NCBI RefSeq assembly: GCF_023184515.1
Contig: NZ_JAAHBP010000001.1
Location: 1,178,001-1,242,000, forward strand
From: Streptomyces sp. D2-8
GTDB lineage: Bacteria; Actinomycetota; Actinomycetes; Streptomycetales; Streptomycetaceae
Direction of reading: 5' to 3'
DNA length: 64,000 bases
Each line of letters begins with the position of its first letter. Position 1 is the first letter of the stretch. Position numbers and translations under genes: made by a program. The notes below the pieces were generated by a model, which saw only the letters and a program-made list of their open reading frames with translations, did not search any database and had not been told where the DNA came from. Positions 36,733-47,160 of this stretch are shown here, in pieces.

Positions 36733-39687
36733 ATGAGACGAAGAGCGAGATCGATCCTCGCTGTCGGCGCGCTCCTGATCGGCGGAGCGAGCTTCGCACC
36801 CATCGCCCAGGCACAACCGGGGAGTTCGACCCCGTCCGACCCGGACGAAGTCAAGGTCTTCCGCGCCGAGGTCACCCAGCAGCAGGTACCCCTGCTGCTG
36901 GCGGCCGGCCAGGACGGCCACGAACTGAGTGAGCGGGTGCCCGAGAAGGGCACCGCGACCGTCGAGGCCTACCTGACGGACCAGCAGGCGAAGAAGCTGG
37001 AGAAGCAGGGCGTCGGCCTCACCGAGCACGAACTCTCCACCCGGGCCGAGGCCCGCGTCGAGGACGCCGCAGAGGGCGTGTTCCGCCCGTACAGCGGCAA
37101 GGGCGGCCTGCGCGAGGAACTCCTGCGGACCGCGCAGGAGAATCCGGGCCTCACCAAGGTCGTCTCCATCGGCAAGACCATCAAGGGCCAGGACATCCTC
37201 GCGCTGAAGCTCACCAAGGGTGCGAAGAAGACGAAGGACGGCTCCAAGCCGTCCGTCCTCTACATGTCCAACCAGCACGCGCGCGAGTGGATCACGCCGG
37301 AGATGACCCGGCGCCTGATGCACCACTACCTGGACAACTACAAGAAGGACCGGCGCGTCAAGAAGCTCGTCGACTCCACCGAGCTGTGGTTCCTGCTGTC
37401 GGCCAACCCCGACGGCTACGACTACACCTTCGCGGACCCCGCCAACCGGCAGTGGCGCAAGAACCTGCGGGACGTCAACGGCGACGGCACCATCACCACC
37501 GGTGACGGCGTCGACCTCAACCGCAACTTCGCCTACAAGTGGGGCTACGACGACGAGGGCTCGTCCCCCAACCCCACCAGCCAGACCTACCGCGGCGCGG
37601 GCCCGGGCTCCGAGCCGGAGACCCAGGCCCTGGACGCCTTCCAGAAGCGGATCGGCTTCACGTACGGCATCAACTACCATTCCGCCGCCGAACTCATCCT
37701 CTACGGAGTCGGCTGGCAGGTGGCCACGCACACCCCGGACGACGTCCTGTACAAGGCGCTCGCCGGTACGCCCGACAACTCCGCGATCCCCGGCTACCAC
37801 CCGCAGCTCTCCTCCGAGCTGTACACCACCAACGGCGAGGCGGACGGCCACGCGGCGAACGTCAACGGCCTGGCGATGTTCACCCCCGAGATGTCGACCT
37901 GCCAGACCGTCTCGGACCTCTACCCGAACGACGAGTGGAAGGCATCCGACTGCCAGTCGGTCTTCACCTTCCCGGACGACGAGAAGCTGATCCAGCAGGA
38001 GTTCGCCAAGAACGTCCCGTTCGCGCTCTCCGTCGCCGAGTCCGCCGCCCGCCCCGACCGGCCGTCCTCGTCGGTCGGCCTGAGCGCCGCCGACTTCACC
38101 CCGGCCGCGTTCGGCACGTCGTACTCCCGCGGCGCCGACCAGGAGGTCTCCGTCGTCGTACGGAAGTCGGTGCGCGACAAGGAACTCAAGTACCGCGTCA
38201 ACGGCGGCCGCACCGAGGACATGGCGCTCAAGCCCTGGAAGGGGGGCGAGACCTACGGCGGTGAGGACAACCTCTACTTCGACGAGTACCGGGCCAAGGT
38301 CAAGGACGGCGAACCGGGCGACAAGGTCGAGGTGTGGTTCACCGGCGAGGCGAAGAACGGCAAGAAGGTCTCCAGTGAGCGCTTCACCTACACCGTCGCC
38401 GAGCGGCCCCGGGCGAACACCCTCGTCGTCGCCGAGGAGGGTGCTGCCGCCACGCAGGCGCAGACGTACGTGGACGCGCTCAAGGCGAGCGGCCGCAAGG
38501 CGATCGTCTGGGACGTGGCCAAGCAGGGCGCGCCGGACGCGCTGGGCGTGCTGAGCCACTTCGACACCGTCGCCCACTACACGGGCGCGAGCGTCCCGGG
38601 CGTCGCCACCCAGCTCCAGCTGCGGGCCTTCCTCAACGAGGGCGGTCGGCTCATCGAGGCCGGCGAGCAGGCAGGCGGCAACGTCGACCTCGGCGGCGGC
38701 GCGCTGTCGAACGACTTCGGCCAGTACTACCTGGGCGCCTACACCCGCACCGCCACCCCCGGGGCCACCGGGTTCACCGGCTCCGGCGAGCTGGGCGGCG
38801 TCACCAGCCCACTGAGCGCTGCCCCCGGCAACCCGCTGGACAAGGCCGGTACCTACAGCGTCACCTCCGACGAGCTGGGCACCGGCGAGTTCCCGCAGTT
38901 CGCGAGCAAGGGGGCCGGGCAGTTCGCCGGCACGGTCAACCCGTACGGCCCGTTCGCGGGCTCCTCGATGGCCGCAGCCGTCCACACCGACGACGCCTAC
39001 AAGCGCCTCACCCGTACCGTGGACCTCACCGGCATCACCGCCTCCGAGAAGCCCACCCTGCGTACCCAGCTGCTGTGGGACACGGAGTCCGGCTACGACC
39101 ACGCCATCGTGGAGGCCCACACCGCCGGCGCCGACGACTGGACCACCCTCCCCGAGCTGGGCGGCGCCACCAGGACGGCCGTGCCGACGGAGTGCCAGGG
39201 CGGGTTCTACGTCAACGAGCACCCGTGGCTGAAGCACTACCTGACCGTGGCGGCCGACGGCTGCACCGCGACCGGCACCACCGGTACGTGGAACAGCCTC
39301 ACGGGCTCCTCCAGCGGCTGGCAGCAGGTGAACTTCGACCTGGGCGCCTACGCGGGCAAGACGGTCGAGGTCGCGATCAGCTACGTCACCGATCCGGGCA
39401 GCGGCGGGCACGGCGTCCTCGCCGACGACGCCTCGCTCGTCGTGGGCGGCGCGGCGAAGGAGACCGAGGGCTTCGAGACCTCGCTCGGCGCCTGGAAGGT
39501 CGCCGGACCGCCCGAGGGCAGCCCGGCCGTCCTCAAGGACTGGGCACGCACCGGCGCCCTGTTCCAGACGTACGGCGCGGTCACCACGGACGACACCGTG
39601 CTGCTGGGCTTCGGCCTGGAGCACGTCACCGCAGCGGCCGACCGGGCGGCACTGATGAGGAAGGCGCTCGCTTCCCTGGACGGGTGA
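36733..39687 (+). CDS. Secreted M14 zinc carboxypeptidase with C-terminal beta domains
   Basis: A 984-residue exported protein. Sec signal peptide: MRRRARSILAVGALLIGGAS through AQAQ. The M14 catalytic domain spans about residues 110-435: zinc ligands His and Glu in NQHAREWITPE (about 176-186), Arg/Asn subsite NPDGYDYTF and VDLNRNFAYKWG, third ligand His in NYHSAAELILY (about 313-323), and the catalytic Glu in MFTPEMSTC (about 383-391). The remaining 550 residues have beta-sandwich character and an immune-inhibitor-A-like ending (LLWDTESGYDHAIVEA, VLADDASLVVGG), which probably bind polymer or peptide. A standalone gene with terminators on both sides. Roles in extracellular protein digestion are expected. 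Confidence 0.93.
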   Translation: MRRRARSILAVGALLIGGASFAPIAQAQPGSSTPSDPDEVKVFRAEVTQQQVPLLLAAGQDGHELSERVPEKGTATVEAYLTDQQAKKLEKQGVGLTEHELSTRAEARVEDAAEGVFRPYSGKGGLREELLRTAQENPGLTKVVSIGKTIKGQDILALKLTKGAKKTKDGSKPSVLYMSNQHAREWITPEMTRRLMHHYLDNYKKDRRVKKLVDSTELWFLLSANPDGYDYTFADPANRQWRKNLRDVNGDGTITTGDGVDLNRNFAYKWGYDDEGSSPNPTSQTYRGAGPGSEPETQALDAFQKRIGFTYGINYHSAAELILYGVGWQVATHTPDDVLYKALAGTPDNSAIPGYHPQLSSELYTTNGEADGHAANVNGLAMFTPEMSTCQTVSDLYPNDEWKASDCQSVFTFPDDEKLIQQEFAKNVPFALSVAESAARPDRPSSSVGLSAADFTPAAFGTSYSRGADQEVSVVVRKSVRDKELKYRVNGGRTEDMALKPWKGGETYGGEDNLYFDEYRAKVKDGEPGDKVEVWFTGEAKNGKKVSSERFTYTVAERPRANTLVVAEEGAAATQAQTYVDALKASGRKAIVWDVAKQGAPDALGVLSHFDTVAHYTGASVPGVATQLQLRAFLNEGGRLIEAGEQAGGNVDLGGGALSNDFGQYYLGAYTRTATPGATGFTGSGELGGVTSPLSAAPGNPLDKAGTYSVTSDELGTGEFPQFASKGAGQFAGTVNPYGPFAGSSMAAAVHTDDAYKRLTRTVDLTGITASEKPTLRTQLLWDTESGYDHAIVEAHTAGADDWTTLPELGGATRTAVPTECQGGFYVNEHPWLKHYLTVAADGCTATGTTGTWNSLTGSSSGWQQVNFDLGAYAGKTVEVAISYVTDPGSGGHGVLADDASLVVGGAAKETEGFETSLGAWKVAGPPEGSPAVLKDWARTGALFQTYGAVTTDDTVLLGFGLEHVTAAADRAALMRKALASLDG

Positions 39688-39748
39688 CATCCCTGGTCAA
39701 CAGGGAACCCGCCCTGTAGCGAAATCGAGTGATCTTGCGCGCGGCGGT

Positions 39749-39786
39749 GGGCGGTCCGTACCCCTACTGGCGGGTACGGACCGCCC
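39749..39786. terminator. Terminator of the secreted carboxypeptidase gene
   Basis: GGGCGGTCCGTACCC (39749-39763) pairs perfectly with GGGTACGGACCGCCC (39772-39786); 15-bp stem, 8-nt loop, about 60 bp after the stop. Confidence 0.85.
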
Positions 39787-39836
39787 TGCCGCGTATGAGG
39801 CATCTGGATGTCACCACCGCGGCTTCAGAGAGGTAG

Positions 39837-40922
<1,086 letters not shown>

Positions 40923-40951
40923 TCAAACGAGCAGGCACGTCCATGTGAGAG

Positions 40952-40991
40952 CAGGGCTCGGGCGGCGCGAGGACGCGCCGTCCGAGCCCTG
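40952..40991. terminator. Hairpin between gap and pgk
   Basis: CAGGGCTCGGGCGGCGCG (40952-40969) pairs with CGCGCCGTCCGAGCCCTG (40974-40991) over 18 bp with one G-T wobble and loop AGGA. It lies 29 bp after gap and 73 bp before pgk, so it probably terminates gap and attenuates the operon. Confidence 0.85.
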
Positions 40992-41064
40992 ACTCACGTA
41001 CAGATCAGAGCTGTTCGATCACGAGCGCTTACGAGCGATCACGAGCTCTTTCAGGAGTCCCTTC

Positions 41065-42276
41065 ATGAAGACGATCGACGAACTCCTCACCGAAGGGGTC
41101 GCGGGCAAGCGGGTCTTCGTCCGCGCCGATCTGAACGTGCCGCTGGACGGCACGCGCATCACCGACGACGGCCGCATCCGCGCCGTGCTGCCCACGGTCA
41201 AGGCCCTCGCCGACGCGGGCGCCCGGGTCGTCGTCGCCTCCCACCTGGGCCGCCCCAAGGGCGCCCCGGACCCGGCCTTCTCCCTCGCCCCGGCCGCCGC
41301 GCGTCTCGGCGAGCTCCTCGGGTCGGACGTGGCCTTCGCGGCCGACACGGTCGGCGAGTCCGCCCGGGCCACCGTCGCCGGCCTCGCCGACGGCCAGGTC
41401 GCGGTCGTCGAGAACCTGCGCTTCAACGCCGGTGAGACGAGCAAGGACGACGCCGAGCGCGGCGCCTTCGCCGACCAGCTCGCCGCCCTCGCGGACGTCT
41501 ACGTCGGCGACGGCTTCGGCGCGGTGCACCGGAGGCACGCCTCGGTCTTCGACCTCCCGGCCCGCCTGCCGCACTACGCCGGTTACCTCATCGCCACCGA
41601 GGTCGGCGTCCTGAGGAAGCTCACCGACGACGTCAAGCGGCCCTACGCCGTCGTCCTGGGCGGCGCCAAGGTGTCCGACAAGCTCGCCGTCATCGACCAG
41701 CTGCTCGGTAAGGCCGACCGCCTGCTCATCGGCGGCGGCATGGTCTTCACCTTCCTCAAGGCCAAGGGCCACGAGATCGGCTCCTCCCTGGTCCAGGAGG
41801 ACCAGCTTCCGGTCGTCCAGGAGTACATCGCGCGGGCCGAGAAGAACGGCGTCGAGCTGGTTCTGCCCGTGGATGTCGTGGTCGCGCCGGAGTTCCCGGA
41901 CCTGAAGACCAAGGCTCCGGCCGGGCCCAGCACCGTCGCCGCGGATGCCATGCCGGCCGGCCAGATGGGCCTGGACATCGGCCCCGAGTCACGCAAGCTG
42001 TACGCCTCGAAGATCGTCGACGCCGCCACCGTCTTCTGGAACGGCCCCATGGGCGTCTTCGAACACCCCGATTTCGCCGAGGGCACCAAGGCGGTCGCCC
42101 AGGCTCTCCTCGACTCCCAGGCCTTCACGGTGGTCGGCGGTGGCGACTCCGCCGCGGCCGTCCGCATCCTGGGCTTCGACGAGAACGCATTCGGCCACAT
42201 CTCGACCGGTGGTGGCGCCTCCCTCGAATACCTCGAGGGCAAGACGCTCCCCGGCCTCGCCGCACTGGAGGACTGA
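41065..42276 (+). CDS. pgk: Phosphoglycerate kinase
   Basis: A 403-residue kinase transferring phosphate from 1,3-bisphosphoglycerate to [22 protein letters not shown] (about residues 19-37) holds the substrate Arg and Asp, [11 protein letters not shown] follows, ENLRFNAGE and [18 protein letters not shown] region ([14 protein letters not shown]) are typical, [11 protein letters not shown] binds nucleotide, and [14 protein letters not shown] and GGGDSAAAV close the active site. Length 403 is within the usual range. It is followed 5 bp later by tpiA, forming pgk-tpiA-secG. Direct repeats of CGATCACGAGC sit just before its start, at about 41008 and 41036. Confidence 0.98.
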   Translation: MKTIDELLTEGVAGKRVFVRADLNVPLDGTRITDDGRIRAVLPTVKALADAGARVVVASHLGRPKGAPDPAFSLAPAAARLGELLGSDVAFAADTVGESARATVAGLADGQVAVVENLRFNAGETSKDDAERGAFADQLAALADVYVGDGFGAVHRRHASVFDLPARLPHYAGYLIATEVGVLRKLTDDVKRPYAVVLGGAKVSDKLAVIDQLLGKADRLLIGGGMVFTFLKAKGHEIGSSLVQEDQLPVVQEYIARAEKNGVELVLPVDVVVAPEFPDLKTKAPAGPSTVAADAMPAGQMGLDIGPESRKLYASKIVDAATVFWNGPMGVFEHPDFAEGTKAVAQALLDSQAFTVVGGGDSAAAVRILGFDENAFGHISTGGGASLEYLEGKTLPGLAALED

Positions 42277-42281
42277 CCTTA

Positions 42282-43058
42282 ATGAGCACGCGCACGCCGC
42301 TGATGGCGGGCAACTGGAAGATGAACCTCAACCACCTCGAGGCCATCGCCCACGTCCAGAAGCTCGCCTTCGCCCTGGCCGACAAGGACTACGAGGCCGT
42401 CGAGGTCGCCGTCCTGCCGCCCTTCACCGACCTGCGCTCCGTGCAGACTCTGGTCGACGGCGACAAGCTCAAGATCAAGTACGGCGCCCAGGACATCTCG
42501 GCGCACGACAGCGGTGCCTTCACCGGCGAGATCTCCGGCCCCATGCTGGCCAAGCTCAAGTGCACGTATGTCGCCATCGGCCACAGCGAGCGCCGCCAGT
42601 ACCACGCCGAGACCGACGAGCTGGTGAACGCCAAGGTCAAGGCCGCCTACAAGCACGGCCTGACCCCGATCCTGTGCGTCGGCGAGGAGCTGGAGGTCCG
42701 CGAGGCGGGCAACCACGTCTCCCACACCCTCGCCCAGGTCGAGGGCGGTCTGAAGGACCTCCCCGCCGAGCAGGCCGAGACCGTCGTGATCGCCTATGAG
42801 CCCGTCTGGGCCATCGGCACCGGCAAGGTCTGCGGCGCCGAGGACGCCCAGGAGGTCTGCGCGGCGATCCGCGGCAAGATCGCCGAGCTGTACTCGCAGG
42901 AGCTGGCCGGCAAGGTCCGCATCCAGTACGGCGGCTCGGTGAAGTCGGGCAACGTCGCCGAGATCATGGCCCAGGCCGACATCGACGGCGCCCTGGTCGG
43001 CGGCGCGTCGCTCGACGCCGACGAGTTCGTCAAGATCGTGCGCTTCCGTGACCAGTGA
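42282..43058 (+). CDS. tpiA: Triose-phosphate isomerase
   Basis: A 258-residue TIM barrel interconverting dihydroxyacetone phosphate and glyceraldehyde-3-phosphate. All signature elements are present: [14 protein letters not shown] (catalytic Lys), [19 protein letters not shown] (catalytic His, about residues 90-108), [14 protein letters not shown] (catalytic Glu, about 170-183) and [14 protein letters not shown] near the C-terminus. Starts with ATG at 42282, 5 bp after pgk. The next gene, secG, begins 95 bp later. Confidence 0.98.
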   Translation: MSTRTPLMAGNWKMNLNHLEAIAHVQKLAFALADKDYEAVEVAVLPPFTDLRSVQTLVDGDKLKIKYGAQDISAHDSGAFTGEISGPMLAKLKCTYVAIGHSERRQYHAETDELVNAKVKAAYKHGLTPILCVGEELEVREAGNHVSHTLAQVEGGLKDLPAEQAETVVIAYEPVWAIGTGKVCGAEDAQEVCAAIRGKIAELYSQELAGKVRIQYGGSVKSGNVAEIMAQADIDGALVGGASLDADEFVKIVRFRDQ

Positions 43059-43153
43059 GTAGGCCGTAGCGGCGATCCGTCGTACCCTTGCGGGGTCCAG
43101 CGCTGTGCTGGGCCCCGCGTCGTCCATCCGCATCCGAGGAAGTTGGTCCAGCC

Positions 43154-43390
43154 GTGGTTCTGGGGTTCTCCATCGCCCTGATCGTCTTCAGCCTGCTGCT
43201 GATGCTGCTGGTGCTGATGCACAAGGGGAAGGGCGGCGGCCTCTCCGACATGTTCGGTGGCGGCATGCAGTCCTCCGTCGGCGGCTCCTCGGTCGCCGAG
43301 CGCAACCTCGACCGGATCACCGTCGTGGTCGGTCTGTTGTGGTTCGCGTGCATTGTCGTGCTCGGCATCATGATGAAGGTGAACAACTGA
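43154..43390 (+). CDS. secG: Preprotein translocase subunit SecG
   Basis: A 78-residue protein with two membrane helices (LGFSIALIVFSLLLMLLVLM and ITVVVGLLWFACIVVLGIM), separated by the cytoplasmic Gly-rich segment KGKGGGLSDMFGGGMQSSVG, the classic SecG loop. SecG assists SecYE-SecA in export. GTG at 43154 is preferred; the longer frame from 43088 adds a Pro/Arg leader. The adjacency tpiA-secG is conserved in many bacteria. Terminator-like hairpin at 43422. Confidence 0.93.
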   Translation: MVLGFSIALIVFSLLLMLLVLMHKGKGGGLSDMFGGGMQSSVGGSSVAERNLDRITVVVGLLWFACIVVLGIMMKVNN

Positions 43391-43421
43391 CCGAGCCGCA
43401 ATCCGCACGGACTCGTACGTA

Positions 43422-43470
43422 AGGCCCCATGTTCGGTACGCGCAGCTGAGCGCGGCCTATCATGGGGCTT
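43422..43470. terminator. Hairpin after secG
   Basis: AGGCCCCATG (43422-43431) pairs with CATGGGGCTT (43461-43470), ten pairs including one G-T, with a 29-nt loop. No T tract. It probably terminates the pgk-tpiA-secG transcript. Confidence 0.6.
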
Positions 43471-43509
43471 GCGTCTAGGTGTGAGGGTTGTAACTCCAAT
43501 CACTGGACG

Positions 43510-43532
43510 CGCGTTGGGCCTTACGTAGACTG
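43510..43532 (+). promoter_or_regulatory. Possible housekeeping promoter of rbpA
   Basis: TAGACT near 43527-43532 fits a sigma-HrdB -10, with a weak GGACGC-like -35 about 17 nt upstream. I did not find a convincing sigma-R (GGAAT-N18-GTT) site of the kind known for rbpA elsewhere, but a degenerate one cannot be excluded. A hairpin (GCGAAGCG 43544-43551 / CGCTTCGC 43563-43570) lies in the leader. Confidence 0.35.
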
Positions 43533-43597
43533 AGGCGCTCGCAGCGAAGCGGAACGCCGACTCGCTTCGCGGCACCATTACGCAGGGAGTTACGACC

Positions 43598-43933
43598 GTG
43601 GCAAGTGGCAACGCGATCCGGGGAAGCCGGGTCGGGGCGGGGCCGATGGGCGAGGCCGAGCGCGGCGAGTCCGCGCCGCGGCTGCGCATCTCCTTCTGGT
43701 GCTCCAACGGACACGAGACCCAGCCGAGCTTCGCCAGCGACGCGCAGGTGCCCGATACCTGGGACTGCCCCCGCTGCGGCTTTCCGGCCGGCCAGGACCG
43801 GGACAACCCGCCGGACCCGCCGCGCACCGAGCCCTACAAGACGCACCTGGCGTATGTGCGGGAGCGGCGCAGCGACGCGGACGGCGAGGCGATCCTCGCC
43901 GAGGCGCTCGCCAAACTGCGGGGCGAGATCTAG
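43598..43933 (+). CDS. rbpA: RNA polymerase-binding protein RbpA
   Basis: A 111-residue actinobacterial transcription activator that binds sigma (HrdB) and RNA polymerase. The N-terminal tail MASGNAIRGSRVGAGPMGE and the zinc-like core (RISFWCSNGHETQPSFA ... DTWDCPRCGFPAG, with Cys at about 34, 56 and 59) are unmistakable, as is the C-terminal sigma-interacting helix TEPYKTHLAYVRERRSDADG. Length matches the family. Starts with GTG at 43598, 6 nt after GGGAG. It precedes the MFS-Pgi frame by about 125 bp but each has its own promoter. Confidence 0.98.
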   Translation: MASGNAIRGSRVGAGPMGEAERGESAPRLRISFWCSNGHETQPSFASDAQVPDTWDCPRCGFPAGQDRDNPPDPPRTEPYKTHLAYVRERRSDADGEAILAEALAKLRGEI

Positions 43934-44005
43934 AAGTCGAGACCGGCCGGGCACCAGCAGGTGCCCGGCCGGAGCTGCCTTCCCGTCTTTCGCCGCCGCG
44001 ACCGA

Positions 44006-44028
44006 TTGTCAGTGGTGCCCTCTACGGT
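44006..44028 (+). promoter_or_regulatory. RecA-independent DNA-damage (PafBC-type) promoter of the MFS gene
   Basis: TTGTCAGTG, 8 nt (GTGCCCTC), TACGGT: exact consensus, the same as at uvrB except for the spacer. It lies 32 bp before the GTG of the MFS reading frame, giving a leader of about 25 nt that includes GAGGGGGAG as ribosome-binding site. Confidence 0.85.
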
Positions 44029-44059
44029 TTGTGCATCGGACGAACCATGAGGGGGAGCG

Positions 44060-47050
44060 GTGGCGACGGTCGAGGCGGGGAGCTTGCGCGCGCCCGCGTG
44101 GCGTGGGGGCTTCGGACGGCTGTGGAGCGCCGCCGTGCTGTCCAGCTTCGGCGACGCACTGCGGACGGCCGCGCTGCCCCTGCTGGCCGTCACGCTGACC
44201 GACGATCCGCTGCTCATCGCCTCCGTCACGGCCTGCGGCTATCTGCCCTGGATCGTCTTCGGCCTGCTCGGCGGGGCCGTCGCCGACCGGGTGGACCAGC
44301 GGCGGGCCATGTGGACGGTGGACGCATTACGCGGGCTGCTGGTCGCCGCCTTCGCGGTGGCCGTCGCGCTCGGACACGCCTCGATCGGCCTGCTCATCGT
44401 GCTGGCCGTCGCCCTCACCACCCTCCAGACCCTCTTCGACAACGCCGCCACGGCCCTGCTGCCCGTCCTGGTCGAGCGGGACGCGCTCGGCAGCGCCAAC
44501 GCCCGGCTGATGACGGGCCAGCGCATCGCCGGCGGCCTGCTCGGCGGACCCGTCGTGCCGCTGCTGCTGGCAGCCGGTACGGCCGTGCCGTTCGCGGCCG
44601 ACGCCGTGACCTTCCTCGTGGCCGCCGCGCTGATCGCCTCCCTGCCGGCCGCCGAGTCCGGCCGGAAGCCGAGACCGGCGGGCAGCACGCTGCGCCGGGA
44701 GATCGCCGAGGGACTGCGCACCCTGTGGCGCGACCGTGCCCTGCGGGCCCTGTGCACCGCCACGGCCCTGTGCAACATCGGCATGGGCACCCAGCTCGCC
44801 ATGCTGGTCGTCCTCGTCACCGACTGGCTCCGGGCGGGCCCCGCCGGATACGCGGCAGCGGGCACCGCCTTCACCCTGGGCAGCCTGGCCGGAGGAGTGG
44901 TGAACGCCCGGCTGGTGGCGCGGCTCGGCCGGCTGCGGTCGGTGCTGCTCGCCGGCTCGGTGCAGACCGCCCTCCTCGTCGTCATGGGCACCGTACGCAG
45001 CCTGGCCGTGCTGGTGGGCGCTCTGGCCGTCTTCGGGCTCCTGGGCATGGTGTGGAACGTCAACACGACGACCCTCATGCAGGAGCGCAGCCCCGCCGGA
45101 CTCCTGGGCCGGGTCAGCTCGGCCTTCCGGACCCTGGCCTTCGCCGGGGTGCCCCTCGGCGCCCTGCTGGGCGGAGCCGTCGCCGCCGCCCGGGGGCCGA
45201 ACACCCCGCCCCTGCTCACGGCCGCCTTCTTCGTCCTCGCCGTCATCGCGCTGATACCCGTGCTCCAGGTGAACGTATCTGTTGTTGAGCCGGAGGACGG
45301 CGCCACGACAGCCGATGTCACGCGCTGCTCCATTAGGTTGGGACCGGCAGCGGGGCAAGGTACGCAGGCAGGACAGGAAAGAAGGCTGAAGTCCGAGATG
45401 AACGCAGACGTCCGTACCAGGCTCAACCAGACGCCCGAGTGGACGGCACTGGCCAAGCACCGCGAGGAGCTGGGCGGAGTCGCATTGCGCGAGCTGTTCG
45501 CCGCCGACTCCGGCCGCGGCACCGCGTACACCCTCCGGGTCGGTGACCTGTACGTCGACTACTCCAAGCACCTCGTCACCGACGACACCCTGCGGCTGCT
45601 GCGCGAACTGGCCGCCGCCACCGGCGTCTTCGGGCTCCGGGACGCCATGTTCCGCGGCGAGAAGATCAACACCACCGAGAACCGGGCCGTGCTGCACACC
45701 GCGCTGCGCGCCCCGCGGGACGCGGTGATCGAGGTCGACGGTGAGAACGTGGTGCCGGATGTGCACGCCGTGCTCGACAAGATGGCGGACTTCGCGAACC
45801 GGGTGCGTTCGGGCGAGTGGACCGGCCACACCGGCAAGCGGATCCGGAACATCGTCAACGTCGGCATCGGCGGCTCCGACCTCGGCCCCGCGATGGCGTA
45901 CGAGGTGCTGCGGGCCTTCACGGACCGCTCGCTGACGGTGCGTTTCGTGTCGAACGTGGACGGCGCCGACCTGCACGAGGCGGTCCGGGACCTGGACCCG
46001 GCGGAGACGCTGTTCGTCATCGCCTCCAAGACCTTCACGACCATCGAGACGGTCACCAACGCCACGTCCGCGCGCTCCTGGCTGCTGGACGCGCTGGATG
46101 ACGAGGCCGCCGTCGCCCGGCACTTCGTCGCGCTGTCGACGAACGCCGAGAAGGTCGCCGAGTTCGGCATCGACACGGCCAACATGTTCGAGTTCTGGGA
46201 CTGGGTCGGCGGCCGCTACTCCTATGACTCCGCGGTCGGCCTGGCCCTGATGATCGCCATCGGCCCGGACCGCTTCCGCGAGATGCTCGACGGGTTCCGC
46301 ATCGTCGACGAGCACTTCCGGACCGCGCCCCCTGAGTCCAATGTGCCGCTGCTGCTGGGCCTGCTGGGCATCTGGTACGGCAACTTCCACGACGCCCAGT
46401 CGCACGCGGTGCTGCCCTACAGCCACTACCTGTCCAAGTTCACCGCCTACCTCCAGCAGCTCGACATGGAGTCCAACGGCAAGTACGTCGACCGGGACGG
46501 GCGCGAGGTGGAGTGGCAGACCGGTCCGGTCGTGTGGGGCACGCCGGGCACCAACGGGCAGCACGCCTACTACCAGCTCATCCACCAGGGCACGAAGCTG
46601 ATCCCGGCTGACTTCATCGGCTTCGCCCGGCCGGTCGGCGAGCTGAGCGAGGAGCTGAAGGCGCAGCACGACCTGCTGATGGCCAACTTCTTCGCCCAGA
46701 CGCAGGCGCTCGCCTTCGGCAAGACGCCCGAGGAGGTGCGGGCCGAGGGCGTGCCGGAGGAGCTGGTGCCGCACAAGACGTTCCAGGGCAACCACCCGAC
46801 GACCACGATCCTCGCGCCCGAGCTGACGCCGTCCGTCCTCGGTCAGCTGGTCGCCCTCTACGAGCACAAGGTGTTCGTGCAGGGCGCGGTGTGGAACATC
46901 GACTCCTTCGACCAGTGGGGCGTCGAGCTGGGCAAGGTCCTCGCCAAGCGCGTCGAACCCGCTCTGACCGAGGGCGCCGAGGTCGAGGGCCTGGACGCCT
47001 CCACCCAGGCCCTGGTCGCCACGTACCGGGAGCTGCGCGGCCGGGAGTGA
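44060..47050 (+). CDS. MFS drug-type exporter whose frame continues into Pgi
   Basis: The GTG at 44060 opens a 996-codon frame. Residues about 1-415 form a twelve-helix MFS exporter: [20 protein letters not shown] at the N-terminus, [21 protein letters not shown] (pieces [13 protein letters not shown], about residues 72-84), [14 protein letters not shown] in helix 4, GNxNT-like [20 protein letters not shown] mid-protein, and LIPVLQ at the end of the last helix. Layout resembles bacterial drug/antibiotic exporters. There is no stop before the Pgi domain: residues about 415-446 are a linker made from what should be the intergenic region ([18 protein letters not shown]). Either a true fusion or a single base error that removed the MFS stop is possible. 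The damage-type promoter at 44006 would drive it. Confidence 0.7.
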   Translation: MATVEAGSLRAPAWRGGFGRLWSAAVLSSFGDALRTAALPLLAVTLTDDPLLIASVTACGYLPWIVFGLLGGAVADRVDQRRAMWTVDALRGLLVAAFAVAVALGHASIGLLIVLAVALTTLQTLFDNAATALLPVLVERDALGSANARLMTGQRIAGGLLGGPVVPLLLAAGTAVPFAADAVTFLVAAALIASLPAAESGRKPRPAGSTLRREIAEGLRTLWRDRALRALCTATALCNIGMGTQLAMLVVLVTDWLRAGPAGYAAAGTAFTLGSLAGGVVNARLVARLGRLRSVLLAGSVQTALLVVMGTVRSLAVLVGALAVFGLLGMVWNVNTTTLMQERSPAGLLGRVSSAFRTLAFAGVPLGALLGGAVAAARGPNTPPLLTAAFFVLAVIALIPVLQVNVSVVEPEDGATTADVTRCSIRLGPAAGQGTQAGQERRLKSEMNADVRTRLNQTPEWTALAKHREELGGVALRELFAADSGRGTAYTLRVGDLYVDYSKHLVTDDTLRLLRELAAATGVFGLRDAMFRGEKINTTENRAVLHTALRAPRDAVIEVDGENVVPDVHAVLDKMADFANRVRSGEWTGHTGKRIRNIVNVGIGGSDLGPAMAYEVLRAFTDRSLTVRFVSNVDGADLHEAVRDLDPAETLFVIASKTFTTIETVTNATSARSWLLDALDDEAAVARHFVALSTNAEKVAEFGIDTANMFEFWDWVGGRYSYDSAVGLALMIAIGPDRFREMLDGFRIVDEHFRTAPPESNVPLLLGLLGIWYGNFHDAQSHAVLPYSHYLSKFTAYLQQLDMESNGKYVDRDGREVEWQTGPVVWGTPGTNGQHAYYQLIHQGTKLIPADFIGFARPVGELSEELKAQHDLLMANFFAQTQALAFGKTPEEVRAEGVPEELVPHKTFQGNHPTTTILAPELTPSVLGQLVALYEHKVFVQGAVWNIDSFDQWGVELGKVLAKRVEPALTEGAEVEGLDASTQALVATYRELRGRE
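45398..47050 (+). CDS. pgi: Glucose-6-phosphate isomerase
   Basis: A 550-residue glycolytic isomerase (fructose-6-P/glucose-6-P). Signature 1, [18 protein letters not shown] (about residues 268-285), signature 2, [22 protein letters not shown] (pieces [12 protein letters not shown], about 388-399) and the catalytic Glu/His sites are intact. Length fits the family (about 550). The family N-terminus [15 protein letters not shown] supports the ATG at 45398, but the ribosome-binding site (GAAGG) is weak and distant. The reading frame continues upstream without a stop into the MFS gene. A separate pgi promoter could lie around 45330-45350 (TAGGTT), poorly supported. Confidence 0.93.
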   Translation: MNADVRTRLNQTPEWTALAKHREELGGVALRELFAADSGRGTAYTLRVGDLYVDYSKHLVTDDTLRLLRELAAATGVFGLRDAMFRGEKINTTENRAVLHTALRAPRDAVIEVDGENVVPDVHAVLDKMADFANRVRSGEWTGHTGKRIRNIVNVGIGGSDLGPAMAYEVLRAFTDRSLTVRFVSNVDGADLHEAVRDLDPAETLFVIASKTFTTIETVTNATSARSWLLDALDDEAAVARHFVALSTNAEKVAEFGIDTANMFEFWDWVGGRYSYDSAVGLALMIAIGPDRFREMLDGFRIVDEHFRTAPPESNVPLLLGLLGIWYGNFHDAQSHAVLPYSHYLSKFTAYLQQLDMESNGKYVDRDGREVEWQTGPVVWGTPGTNGQHAYYQLIHQGTKLIPADFIGFARPVGELSEELKAQHDLLMANFFAQTQALAFGKTPEEVRAEGVPEELVPHKTFQGNHPTTTILAPELTPSVLGQLVALYEHKVFVQGAVWNIDSFDQWGVELGKVLAKRVEPALTEGAEVEGLDASTQALVATYRELRGRE

Positions 47051-47160
47051 CGGCCGCCGGAGGGACGGGGGGACGGGACGGCGGGCGGCAGCGCGCCGTC
47101 CCGTCCCTGTCCCGTAGACTCCCGGACGATCATCACGGCGAGTGCTCGGGGGAGCGCGAA

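Noticed and set aside
43544..43570. Sigma-R promoter for rbpA
   Set aside because: A GGAAC is present but there is no GTT at the right distance. The nearby sequence instead forms a small hairpin.
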